From: Anaerolineae bacterium
GTDB taxonomy: Bacteria > Pseudomonadota > Alphaproteobacteria > DSM-16000 > Inquilinaceae
Direction of reading: 5' to 3'
Length of the DNA stretch: 64,000 nucleotides
Assembly: GCA_028285185.1 (NCBI GenBank)
Contig: JANQQD010000113.1
Span: 1 to 64,000, forward strand
The translations under genes were made by a program, and so were the position numbers. The notes beneath the pieces are model-generated. The model searched no databases. It saw only the letters and a list, made by a program, of their open reading frames with translations, and was not told where the DNA came from. Positions 27,584 to 35,971 of this stretch are shown piece by piece (position 1 is the first letter of the stretch; each line of letters begins with the position of its first letter).

Positions 27584-28630
27584 ATGGTGAAGAAGTTGCG
27601 CATTTTAGTCATCGCAGATTCTAAATTGCCTGTGCCACCGGAAGGCTATGGCGGAGCGGAGAGGATCATCGCGCTTTTGTGCCAAGGTCTTGCATCGCGC
27701 GGCCACCAGGTGTCGCTGATGGGTGCCACCGGGTCTCGCAATTACGGACGTCTCATAACCTACCCGTGGGCTGGACAGAAGACTTATGCATGGCGGGCAT
27801 TCGCGCGGGCAGCATTTTCTTTGCGCGCGGTGGTTGAGATCGTTCGAGGCCATGACGTTGTACTTTCAAATGCCCGCACTGACTATTTGACACCACTTTT
27901 GCGGTGCGGCCTTCCAATGGTTTACAATTTTCAAAATCCTATTGGCGCAGATCAGGTGGCGATGCTGAAGCGTCACGCGCGTGGGCCATTGCGCCTTGTC
28001 AGCATCAGTGATGCTCAACGGGGCGATTTTATTGGTCCTGAGTGGCGAACCATCTACAACGCTGTCGATGTGGATAGACTTTCGTTCTCGCCGACCGGTG
28101 CCAATGGATATCTAGCATTCTTAGGTCGGCTGACTGCCAACAAGGGGGTCGACACAGCGATCCGAGTCGCGCAACGGACGGGGCTACCGCTGCGCATCGC
28201 AGGCAACGTCACCGACGAGGCTGACGGGCGCGTGTTTTTCGAACGCGAGATTGCACCTCATCTGGGACCCGACATCAGTTACGTGGGCGAGATCGGTGAC
28301 CGCGAAAAGGCTGACTTCCTAGGAGATGCCCGTGCGCTCCTAGTGCCCATCCGCTGGGACGAGCCGTTCGGTATCGTTGTACCTGAGGCGCTAGCCTGCG
28401 GGACCCCCGTCATCGCCGCGCCGCGCGGGTCAATGCCGGAACTCATCCGTGACGGCGTCAACGGGTTCCTCGCGGGTGACGAGGATGCAGCGGTTGTGGC
28501 GGTCGGCAGGGTCGGCGAGCTCGACCGCATCGCGTGCCGGGCCGACGCCGAAGCACGGTTTTCGGCTGAGGGCATGACTGAGCATTATACTCAGACGCTT
28601 CATGATTTGCTCTCGCAAGTTAAGAGATAA
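27584..28630 (+). CDS. GT4-family glycosyltransferase
   Basis: Cytoplasmic GT-B retaining glycosyltransferase of 348 residues; sugar unknown. The start is set at the ATG 27584 (MVKKLRILVIADSKLPV), which begins the first beta strand; an in-frame ATG at 27476 would add 36 untypical residues. Motifs are PPEGYGGAERIIALLCQGLA at the N-terminus, NFQNPIGADQ, YNAVDVDRLSF, FLGRLTANKGVD (start of the donor domain) and EPFGIVVPEALACGTPVIA, the EX7E-type donor site. It precedes the FkbM gene by 3 bp. Confidence 0.87.
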   Translation: MVKKLRILVIADSKLPVPPEGYGGAERIIALLCQGLASRGHQVSLMGATGSRNYGRLITYPWAGQKTYAWRAFARAAFSLRAVVEIVRGHDVVLSNARTDYLTPLLRCGLPMVYNFQNPIGADQVAMLKRHARGPLRLVSISDAQRGDFIGPEWRTIYNAVDVDRLSFSPTGANGYLAFLGRLTANKGVDTAIRVAQRTGLPLRIAGNVTDEADGRVFFEREIAPHLGPDISYVGEIGDREKADFLGDARALLVPIRWDEPFGIVVPEALACGTPVIAAPRGSMPELIRDGVNGFLAGDEDAAVVAVGRVGELDRIACRADAEARFSAEGMTEHYTQTLHDLLSQVKR

Positions 28631-28633
28631 CTG

Positions 28634-29470
28634 ATGATTAGAAAGATTGTCTTCTCTATCGTCGAGTCTTACTATCGCTTCTCGCCGACGCCTCGTGGAA
28701 AAGACCTACTAGGAAGGCTCACCGCTTCGTTCACAAAGAACCTTCATGTGAAGGCAAAATCGGGGCTGTATCTGCCAGTAAATACGAGAGATTCTACATT
28801 CTGGATTAATTATTTTGGGCGCCATTCATGTGAGATGTTTCAATTTATCGGTTTGTTGCAGAAAGGTGATGTCTTTGTCGATATAGGCGCTAATCAGGGC
28901 CTTTTTACGGCTCTCGCCAGCAACGCGGTAGGGCTTGAAGGGCATGTGATCGCATTTGAGCCAAACCCGAAATTGTTTCCGCAGCTTGTAAAGACAATCG
29001 AATTGAACGAATGTACTAATGTTTCCGCACTGCCGATCGCCGTGACGGACACACCAGGCTTCGTCGCATTCGACCCAGGTGACGCATCCCATTCCGGAGG
29101 AGCGCGGGTTGTGTGCAATAGAGCGAAAAACGATGCGGTCAAAGTAATTGGTGTCAGATTCGATGATCTTCATTTTTTACTTCATGCTTTTCGTGGAAGG
29201 AGAACCCTCGTAAAGATTGACACTGAAGGGCATGAATACTCTGTTGTTTGCTCGATGAAGCAATTTCTGGAAGAGGGGAGTGTATTTGCGATAATATGCG
29301 AGATCGATCATAAAAATCTTGCCGAACACAGCGCATCAGCCAGAGAGTTATTTGATTTTCTATTTGGGGTGCAATTTGAGCCTCAAGAAATCTCGAATAA
29401 AAATCAATCCAATACCGCCCACTATGATCAGGTTTTTTTTCGAAAGAGTGCTATTTCGGTGCAGGATTGA
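28634..29470 (+). CDS. FkbM-family SAM-dependent methyltransferase
   Basis: Probably O-methylates a sugar of the repeat unit. The 278-residue protein has the SAM motif VFVDIGANQGLFTALAS, the acidic motif IAFEPNPKLFPQL, and the FkbM post-motif LVKIDTEGHEYSVV. The DNA is much poorer in GC than the rest of the window: 28801-28860 is 22/60 and 29401-29460 is 23/60 G+C by hand count. This suggests recent acquisition. It starts 3 bp after the GT4 stop. Confidence 0.87.
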   Translation: MIRKIVFSIVESYYRFSPTPRGKDLLGRLTASFTKNLHVKAKSGLYLPVNTRDSTFWINYFGRHSCEMFQFIGLLQKGDVFVDIGANQGLFTALASNAVGLEGHVIAFEPNPKLFPQLVKTIELNECTNVSALPIAVTDTPGFVAFDPGDASHSGGARVVCNRAKNDAVKVIGVRFDDLHFLLHAFRGRRTLVKIDTEGHEYSVVCSMKQFLEEGSVFAIICEIDHKNLAEHSASARELFDFLFGVQFEPQEISNKNQSNTAHYDQVFFRKSAISVQD

Positions 29471-29589
29471 ATACAATTCTACAGTTTTTTACTTTCAGAA
29501 AGCTTTTGATGTTGCGCTATGCAAGGGAGCTCCTGCTCATAATAGATTGATTTTTACAAACTGGCCACGTGGATGTGAAGGAGTTGGGC

Positions 29590-30444
29590 ATGCGTATCCT
29601 TAATTACTTGCGACGAACGACGCCGTTTTCGATCTGGCAAACGCTTGGGTTCTTAGGGCGGCTACGTCGATATTGGAGGCTTGATCGGTCGCGCGCATTG
29701 GCTTTTCGTCAAGGCTGTCCAGAGAACGAAATATTTGTTGCGTCGAATCTTTCTGTTGTAGCCCCACCGCACGCTCAATGCTTGACAACATGGGTGCTGC
29801 ATGGAGTTGAGTGGAGTGAATGCATTGACGAAGTGAGAGATTTTCTCGAGCTTTCTCAATCGTGCTCAGCGTTGATTGATATTGGGGCGCAAACAGGATT
29901 TATCTCCGCATTGTTTTCTCGATCGCGCAGAGGGCCTGGCCATATTTTGTCCATAGAGCCCGACCCGAATGTTCATAGGTTGCTGGACCAGGCGCGGCTA
30001 TTGAATCTCTCAGATGGAATTGACTGGTCTCTGATGCACTGCGCTCTTTCCGACAGTGGCGGTCTAGTCGAACTGCCCGCTGTGAATAGGGTAATCGGAG
30101 AGCCCTCGTTACCAGGGTCGCAGTCGGTCACAGTTGAGGGGTTTACTCTGTCCCATGTAATAAAAACAAAGGACTGGGTGCCGGATATAATAAAGATTGA
30201 TACTGAATCATATGAAAGCGAGATTATTTGTGGGTCTATCGAGGCACTTGAATCAATTAAGCCTGCGCTGCAACTTGAGGTGCACTGGCGAATGTTGCGG
30301 GACCGTGATCGAGACCCTTTCGCGTTCCTAGGTCTGTTGACTGATATAGGCTATCGAGGGTTAAGGAAAAGCTATCGTTCTCCAGCGCACTGGCGTCGAC
30401 TCGAGGCGCGCGAGCCGGTTTCACGGCTGGCCCTACATACGTGA
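29590..30444 (+). CDS. Second FkbM-family methyltransferase
   Basis: 284 residues from the ATG at 29590, which has AAGGAG 6 bases upstream. SAM-binding LIDIGAQTGFISALFS, ILSIEPDPNVHRLLD and the FkbM signature IIKIDTESYESEII are present. It is a divergent paralogue of the preceding gene and also comes from low-GC DNA, at least in its first half. The 3' end overlaps the next glycosyltransferase (GTGA). Likely decorates the same or a neighbouring sugar, though substrates cannot be read from sequence. Confidence 0.85.
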   Translation: MRILNYLRRTTPFSIWQTLGFLGRLRRYWRLDRSRALAFRQGCPENEIFVASNLSVVAPPHAQCLTTWVLHGVEWSECIDEVRDFLELSQSCSALIDIGAQTGFISALFSRSRRGPGHILSIEPDPNVHRLLDQARLLNLSDGIDWSLMHCALSDSGGLVELPAVNRVIGEPSLPGSQSVTVEGFTLSHVIKTKDWVPDIIKIDTESYESEIICGSIEALESIKPALQLEVHWRMLRDRDRDPFAFLGLLTDIGYRGLRKSYRSPAHWRRLEAREPVSRLALHT

Positions 30445-31559
30445 CGATCGTCATTTTTCTGACATCGCTGGCGGCCGAAGGCACGCCGCGTATGGCGCTG
30501 TCGTTATGCGAATACTGGCAGGCGGCGGGATATCGGGTAGTGGTTGCGGTTTTGCAAGCTGAGCCACGCGATCTGGCACGGGAGTTTGACGCATTGGGCG
30601 TCGAGCGAGTTGATCTCTGTTTCGGCGACCAGGGCCTTGCCCGGTACTTTTATTTGATGCTCCGCACTTTTCGTCTCGCCCGGCAGACTCGCGCCCGAGC
30701 CGTTCTTTCGATGCCGCTAGGCTGGCATGCGGTAATAGCGATAGCCAGTCGTCTCGCAGGTGTAAGGCATGTGGTGGCACATGTTGGAAACTATCCTTCG
30801 AACGACGAAACACCAGCCTTTCGCAAGTTCCGGTTGCTTGTGCAGATGGGCCGACCTTTCACGTATCGTCTTGCTTGTTGCAGCCGCTATGTGCGCGATG
30901 GTGCGGTCGCCGCATTCGGCGTTCGGAAAGCGGAGACGGTAGTAGTCTACAATGGTGCGCCGCTGGAGGCGATCTCCCGACGGGCAGCAGTGGCGCGGGA
31001 AACGCGTCCTGCTGGCAACCCGTTTACCATTGGTATGGTGGCGACCCTTCAGCGCCACAAAGATCAGCCCACGCTGATCCGCGCTATCCGGAACCTCTTG
31101 GACCAAGGAATTCAAGCCCGACTCTGGTTGGTCGGTGAGGGCGCGCGCCGAGAAGAGTTTGACGAGCTGATTAGCGCGTTGTCGCTCGACGACGCGGCAA
31201 TGCTCCTGGGGAGTCGGAATGACGTACCGGAAATCCTTGGCCAGCTCGACGTGTTCGCCCTCTCGACGACGCCCGATGAAGGGCTTGGCATCGCGCTGAT
31301 CGAGGCCATGGCGGGGGGAACGCCGATCATCGCGAGCGACGTTCCCGCCTGCCAGGAAGTGCTCGACGATGGCGCCCTCGGCCTTCTTGCTGCACCTGGG
31401 GACCCGACAGCCTTCGCCAATGCGATCATGGCCGTGCACAACGATCCAGCGGCTGCAACCGACCGCGCACACCGCGCCCGCGAGAAGGCTCTTGCCGTGT
31501 TCTCCGACCGCGCGATGGCACAGAGCTATGCGGCGCTGCTGGGGATCGGCGGGCGATGA
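30441..31559 (+). CDS. GT4-family glycosyltransferase
   Basis: 372 residues from a GTG inside the preceding stop (GTGA). N-terminal IFLTSLAAEGTPRMALSLCEYW, domain-linker NPFTIGMVATLQRHKDQPTLI, and donor-site DEGLGIALIEAMAGGTPIIASD show the GT4 fold and retaining mechanism. It begins a run of four glycosyltransferase genes joined by 4-bp overlaps (30441-35162), which implies a single transcript. Closely similar in architecture to the next gene (DIPEILG/DVPEILG segment), so probably related by duplication. Confidence 0.88.
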   Translation: MTIVIFLTSLAAEGTPRMALSLCEYWQAAGYRVVVAVLQAEPRDLAREFDALGVERVDLCFGDQGLARYFYLMLRTFRLARQTRARAVLSMPLGWHAVIAIASRLAGVRHVVAHVGNYPSNDETPAFRKFRLLVQMGRPFTYRLACCSRYVRDGAVAAFGVRKAETVVVYNGAPLEAISRRAAVARETRPAGNPFTIGMVATLQRHKDQPTLIRAIRNLLDQGIQARLWLVGEGARREEFDELISALSLDDAAMLLGSRNDVPEILGQLDVFALSTTPDEGLGIALIEAMAGGTPIIASDVPACQEVLDDGALGLLAAPGDPTAFANAIMAVHNDPAAATDRAHRAREKALAVFSDRAMAQSYAALLGIGGR

Positions 31560-32725
31560 CGGAGGTGACCGAAGGCCGTGGACTCATGCACGTAATCGCC
31601 GGTTTCGATACCGGCGGTACGGAGATGATGACTCTCCGGCTCGTTCGCCACTGGAGCGCCGCGTTTCCGCAGCGTGTCGTCGCCCTGGGTCAAGAGCGCG
31701 GGCCGCTTCGCGCCGCCTTCGAAGAGGCACTGCCAGCGGGTGTCGAGGCGCTCGGGCTCGAGCGGTTTGGTGGCCTCGACGCATTCCGTGCTTGGGAGAC
31801 GACATTCCGGGTAGACAAGCCGGATGCGGTGTTGATGAATTGCTTCGGACGCCATCACTTGGTCGTCGGGTTCGCGGCCCGTAGGGCGCGTGTGCGGGCA
31901 GTTGGCGCCTGGGCTGGAAATCCGCCGCCTTCGCAAATCTTGGCGCGTGCGCCTTGGGCCTTGGTTGTCGCTGGGTCACGGCGTCTGGGCTGTCCCATCG
32001 TCACATGCTCCGAAGCGGTGATGAGCGCGTTCGGCCGCCTCGGCGTGACCATGCCGGCTGGGTCTTGCGTGATCCCCAACGGCGTTAATATCGAGGAGAT
32101 CGCTTCGCGTGCCGCCTCAGCGCGGCGGCGACGCGTCACAAACGGCCCAGTGATTGGCATGGTCGCGCGGCTAGACGCGATCAAGGATCACCTCACGCTA
32201 ATTCGGGCAATCGCGCTGCTACGCCTTGTAGTGCCAAACGTGACCTTGTGGATCATCGGGGACGGTTCGTCGCGTCTTGCGCTAGAAGCTGAGGTGGCCC
32301 GCCTCGGCACGAGAGAGACCGTCAGGTTTTTCGGCCGCAGAACGGACATTCCCGAAATTCTTGGAGAAATGGACCTCTACGCCTTCAGCACGACGCGCGA
32401 CGAGGGCTTCGGCATCGCCCTTATCGAGGCAATGGCGGCGAGTGTGCCGATCGTCGCCACCGACGTGGCGGCTTGCCGCGAGGTGTTGGGCGATGGCGCT
32501 ACAGGGATCCTAGTTCCTCCTGCGGAACCCACGGCACTGGCGGAGGCCCTCCGGCGCCTGATTGACGAGCACGGCCATGCCACTCACCTGGCGGAGGCTG
32601 CTCTCCGGCGCGCCCGCGCCGAATATGCTGTCGCCGCCTGCGCCAGCCGATGGGAAGCGGTCCTCGGGCTGCACGATGGTGGGAAGCGGCGCGAAAACTG
32701 CGGTTCTGAAGGAGACGCAGAGTGA
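31556..32725 (+). CDS. GT4-family glycosyltransferase
   Basis: 389 residues, ATG start in an ATGA overlap. N-terminus HVIAGFDTGGTEMMTLRLV is the acceptor-domain glycine motif. Then come CSEAVMSAFGRLGV, VIPNGVNIEEI, GPVIGMVARLDAIKDHLTLI, and donor-site DEGFGIALIEAMAASVPIVATD. Resembles the upstream gene throughout the donor domain. Cytoplasmic or membrane-associated; donor and acceptor are unknown. The stop overlaps the next start (GTGA). Confidence 0.88.
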   Translation: MTEVTEGRGLMHVIAGFDTGGTEMMTLRLVRHWSAAFPQRVVALGQERGPLRAAFEEALPAGVEALGLERFGGLDAFRAWETTFRVDKPDAVLMNCFGRHHLVVGFAARRARVRAVGAWAGNPPPSQILARAPWALVVAGSRRLGCPIVTCSEAVMSAFGRLGVTMPAGSCVIPNGVNIEEIASRAASARRRRVTNGPVIGMVARLDAIKDHLTLIRAIALLRLVVPNVTLWIIGDGSSRLALEAEVARLGTRETVRFFGRRTDIPEILGEMDLYAFSTTRDEGFGIALIEAMAASVPIVATDVAACREVLGDGATGILVPPAEPTALAEALRRLIDEHGHATHLAEAALRRARAEYAVAACASRWEAVLGLHDGGKRRENCGSEGDAE

Positions 32726-33873
32726 GGAAGCGATTGTTGGCCGCTGTCGGCGACCCTAGCGACATTGCTACATGGAGTGGCATACCGTACCACCTCCTCA
32801 CCGAGGCACAGTCTCAAGGCGTACTCGACGCCGGTCTGGCAATGCGAGTCGATGAGCCCGTCTGGCGGCGGCGCAGACTGCTTTGGAACCTGAAGCGCAT
32901 CATAAAGGGCTATGGGCGCGGCGGATATCAGTATTCAGAGGATTTTCTCGAAACGCTTTGGCGTCCACACGGTGGTGTGATCGCAGGTTCACTGCTACTG
33001 AACTGCTTTCAGCTCTACCCTTGGTCTGTTGTCATGCGCGATGACGTGGCTCGCTGGTACTTCATCGACCAGACCTTCGCGCAGATGTTCGACGGATATG
33101 GGTCACGTTGTGACGTCGGACGCGGCGTTGTCGAGGGCGCAATCGAAGCAGAGAGAACCGGTTACCATCGGGCGACAGGCATCCTCGCTCATAGCCGATG
33201 GGCGGCGGCCAGCCTCATAGACCACTATGGTGTCGAAGCCTCACGTGTGCATATCGTGGTACCAGGAGCCAATACAATCGATCAAAAAGCAGCAACGCAC
33301 ATTAGCACAAAAGGATCAAGTGGCGGACGCTCAGACGGTAGCCTTCGCCTCGTCTTCGTGGGCAAGGATCCGCACAGAAAGGGCCTTGATCGCCTGCTTC
33401 GCGCTATGGCGATTGCCGCACATGAAGGCGCTGACATATACCTCCGCGTCATCGGTTGCGACCGCAGGTCGATAGATGAAGAACTACGCACTACTCAAAA
33501 TGTCGATTGGGTTGGGTTCATCGATAAGCGCACTAACGCTGAACGGTATGTCCAACTAGTCAGCAGCTGTGACATCGGTTGCCTGCTTTCGAGGGCCGAG
33601 GCGGGAGGGATAGGGCTTCGTGAGTACCACGCACTTGGATTGGCCGTGATAGCGCCGGATGTCGGCGGATCTCCAGACCATATCATCCCGGAGGGGGCGA
33701 TCTTGATCCGGCCCGACCAGAGTGATGAGGAAATCGCGGCGACACTCATTAGCCTGTCTCGCGACCCGGGAAAAGTCACTGCAATGAAGGCGGTATCCTG
33801 GGCTCGGAGGGCCGAGGTACTCTGGTCCGAGTCCGTACGCAATATCGGCGACATCCTCGAAAGGCGGACGTGA
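32722..33873 (+). CDS. GT4-like glycosyltransferase
   Basis: 383 residues from a GTG in a GTGA overlap. The acceptor domain is untypical (GDPSDIATWSGIPYHLLTEA; then GILAHSRWAAASLIDHYGV). The donor domain is clear: LRLVFVGKDPHRKGLDRLLRA and SRAEAGGIGLREYHALGLAVIAPDVGGSPD, where GGIGLREYHALG replaces the usual EGFGLxxxEAMA, giving one changed acidic residue of the EX7E motif. Substrates are unknown. Ends in a GTGA overlap with the next gene. Confidence 0.82.
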   Translation: MRKRLLAAVGDPSDIATWSGIPYHLLTEAQSQGVLDAGLAMRVDEPVWRRRRLLWNLKRIIKGYGRGGYQYSEDFLETLWRPHGGVIAGSLLLNCFQLYPWSVVMRDDVARWYFIDQTFAQMFDGYGSRCDVGRGVVEGAIEAERTGYHRATGILAHSRWAAASLIDHYGVEASRVHIVVPGANTIDQKAATHISTKGSSGGRSDGSLRLVFVGKDPHRKGLDRLLRAMAIAAHEGADIYLRVIGCDRRSIDEELRTTQNVDWVGFIDKRTNAERYVQLVSSCDIGCLLSRAEAGGIGLREYHALGLAVIAPDVGGSPDHIIPEGAILIRPDQSDEEIAATLISLSRDPGKVTAMKAVSWARRAEVLWSESVRNIGDILERRT

Positions 33874-35162
33874 ACGAAGCCTCACCAGACTTGCGTTTCG
33901 CAGTGCTGCAGCCCGGGGCACGCATGCACTATGCGATCCCAGCATTGCTTGCGGAAGCGGGCCAGCTGCAGCGCTTTTACACAGACATATGCGCCAGCGT
34001 CGGTCCCCTCGCGACGATGGAGCACTTTTGGCGACCTTCGATGCGTCCAAAGTCGGTCGCAAGGTTGCTTGGGCGGCGCCTGCCGGACGCGGTCCCACGC
34101 GAGAAGATCCGTCATCTTGGCCTGCCGTTGCTCGCCAAGATGACGCTCAACAGGCTGCTCCAGCGAGCGTCGCCGTCAATTGGCGGCATGCTGATGGACA
34201 TGGCGCGCAATGAAGGTCTCGGCGGGGCCAACGCGCTTTACACTAACCTTATAAATGAGGATGTAGCTTTCTGCGAAGAAGCGCGCCGGACTGGAATTGC
34301 AGTTGTCCACGAAGTGATGTTGAGTCCTGATGTTGGGCTTTGGATGATAGAAGAGCATGCGCGCCATCCAGACTCGCCCGAGGCTCCCCTTGACCGACGC
34401 GAAGTTGAAGAAGGCCGTGAGCGGGACCGCCAAAAGTTCGCTGCAGCCGATCTTATTCTTGTTCCCTCGGCCTTTGTGAACAGTGCGATGGAAGACCTTG
34501 GTGCCGATCCGGACCGAATCGCTATGGTGCCTTATGGGGTGTCGGAAGACTGGTTTGCGATCCGAAATGTACCGCGGCCGGGCCGAATACTTAGCGTCGG
34601 AACGGTTGGCTTGCGGAAGGGGCATCACTACCTTGCGCAGGCAGTTGGGCTCCTCGCTGAATTGGGTGGTGTTCAATACGAAGGGCGCGTTGTCGGTCCT
34701 GTCGAACGAAGGGTCGCATTGCATCCGCTCTTTCGTGGTCCGACCTACCTGGGGCAGGTCCCGCGATCGTGGATAACTGGCGAATACGCTTCCGCCGATG
34801 TATTTGTCTTGCCCAGCCTTGCGGAGGGGATGGCGACCGTCACCCTCGAAGCACTCGCCGCTGGCATCCCTGTTGTCACAACGCCGAACGCGGGTTCTTG
34901 CGTCCGTGACGGCGTCGATGGGTTCATCGTCCCAGCGCGTGATGCGGAGGCGTTAGCGAAGGCCATAGCAACGATCGTCACCGATCGCGAACTGCGCGGG
35001 CAGATGTCGGCGAACGCACGGGAGCGAGCGCAACACTATACATGGTCCCGCTATGGCGCACGCCTCACTGCAGCCCTGGCTCGCCTAGAGCAGCCTGTGA
35101 TCGGCTTGAGGCGATCACCTACATTGGTTGTTCCTGAACAAGGCGCAGTTCGCGCGATCTGA
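33870..35162 (+). CDS. GT4-family glycosyltransferase
   Basis: 430 residues from a GTG in a GTGA overlap. The N-terminus (FAVLQPGARMHYAIPALLAEAGQLQRFYTD) belongs to a GT4 subgroup in which the acceptor domain carries an ARHPDSPEAPLDRREVEEGRERD-like charged insertion. Donor-domain motifs are LILVPSAFV, MVPYGVSEDWF, RILSVGTVGLRKGHHYL, and LAEGMATVTLEALAAGIPVVTTPNAGS. It is the last of the four directly coupled glycosyltransferases. About 800 bp of decayed DNA follows before asnB. Confidence 0.87.
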   Translation: MNEASPDLRFAVLQPGARMHYAIPALLAEAGQLQRFYTDICASVGPLATMEHFWRPSMRPKSVARLLGRRLPDAVPREKIRHLGLPLLAKMTLNRLLQRASPSIGGMLMDMARNEGLGGANALYTNLINEDVAFCEEARRTGIAVVHEVMLSPDVGLWMIEEHARHPDSPEAPLDRREVEEGRERDRQKFAAADLILVPSAFVNSAMEDLGADPDRIAMVPYGVSEDWFAIRNVPRPGRILSVGTVGLRKGHHYLAQAVGLLAELGGVQYEGRVVGPVERRVALHPLFRGPTYLGQVPRSWITGEYASADVFVLPSLAEGMATVTLEALAAGIPVVTTPNAGSCVRDGVDGFIVPARDAEALAKAIATIVTDRELRGQMSANARERAQHYTWSRYGARLTAALARLEQPVIGLRRSPTLVVPEQGAVRAI

Positions 35163-35430
35163 GAATCTGTCGCCTTCGCACGATCTACGATCGCGTCTAG
35201 CGCTTGGAGGATGACGTGCAATTTTGAGTCCGTCTGCAAGCGCTAGTTGGTTAATGAGCTGGAGCAACGCGCACCTAGAGGCGAAGATAGCTCGGCGGAT
35301 TTTGGCGGTGAGGTCACCCTTGCGCACCGGCCGCTGGCTATAAGATCGGAGGGACATGCTGACCCGCCGCTAAGCCTAGTGATGCTCTCGAACTGGAAGC
35401 AGGCTACGGCGTTCCCCGGCGACGTGGCGA

Positions 35431-35700
35431 CGGACCAACCGGCGATCCTCGCGTTTCAGCAGTTTGGGCCTATCATCATGCGCTGCTCCCGAGCGCATGT
35501 ACTTTCTTGGGCTAGAACTCGGCACCATCGACAACTAGAAATGGCGCTATGAGGCGCCGTCCCATGATCTACGTTTCGCCACGGCACTTTGGGGCGGTGA
35601 AGCTGATAACGTCTCATCATCTATATCTCGGCCGTGCTGTCGCGGCTGGTGCTGCGTCGGGGCTCCTGGCAGCTCCATTTCGGGAGTTACGGTCCAGTGG
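35431..35700 (+). pseudogene. Remnant of a glycosyltransferase N-terminus, paralogous to the gene at 37780
   Basis: In three frames the plus strand gives PAILAFQQFGP, then FLGLELGTID (before a TAG), then RYEAPSHDLRFATA and GGEADNVSS. This follows, in order and spacing, the start of the gene at 37780 (PVVVAFQRFGPYH, VVGLELGTLDDYAWRHEP, DLSIMTAFPGENPDRIS). At least two frameshifts and one stop break it, and the rest of the gene is lost. The flanking parts 35163-35430 and 35701-35971 hold no other recognised gene. Confidence 0.7.
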
Positions 35701-35971
35701 CTGGCATGCTGCTTTTGCCGTTTCCCTGGATCGAAAGAGCTTGGAAACGTTCCGGGACTAACTCGAGGTGCTTTGTTCTTTTCATCGTCTTCCTTGGTAG
35801 CGAACTCTACTGGCTGGCGCAGCCCTTTTGGATGCCAGGTTCCGGATCCTGTCTGTGTCGACACCGGCAAACGGTCCTCTGACGTTCTCTTAGGCGGCGG
35901 AGTTCGCGCAGCGTGACGCGATTGCGACACTCGCCAGCTGGACATGTCTGTATGACGAGGCGGATCTAGAA

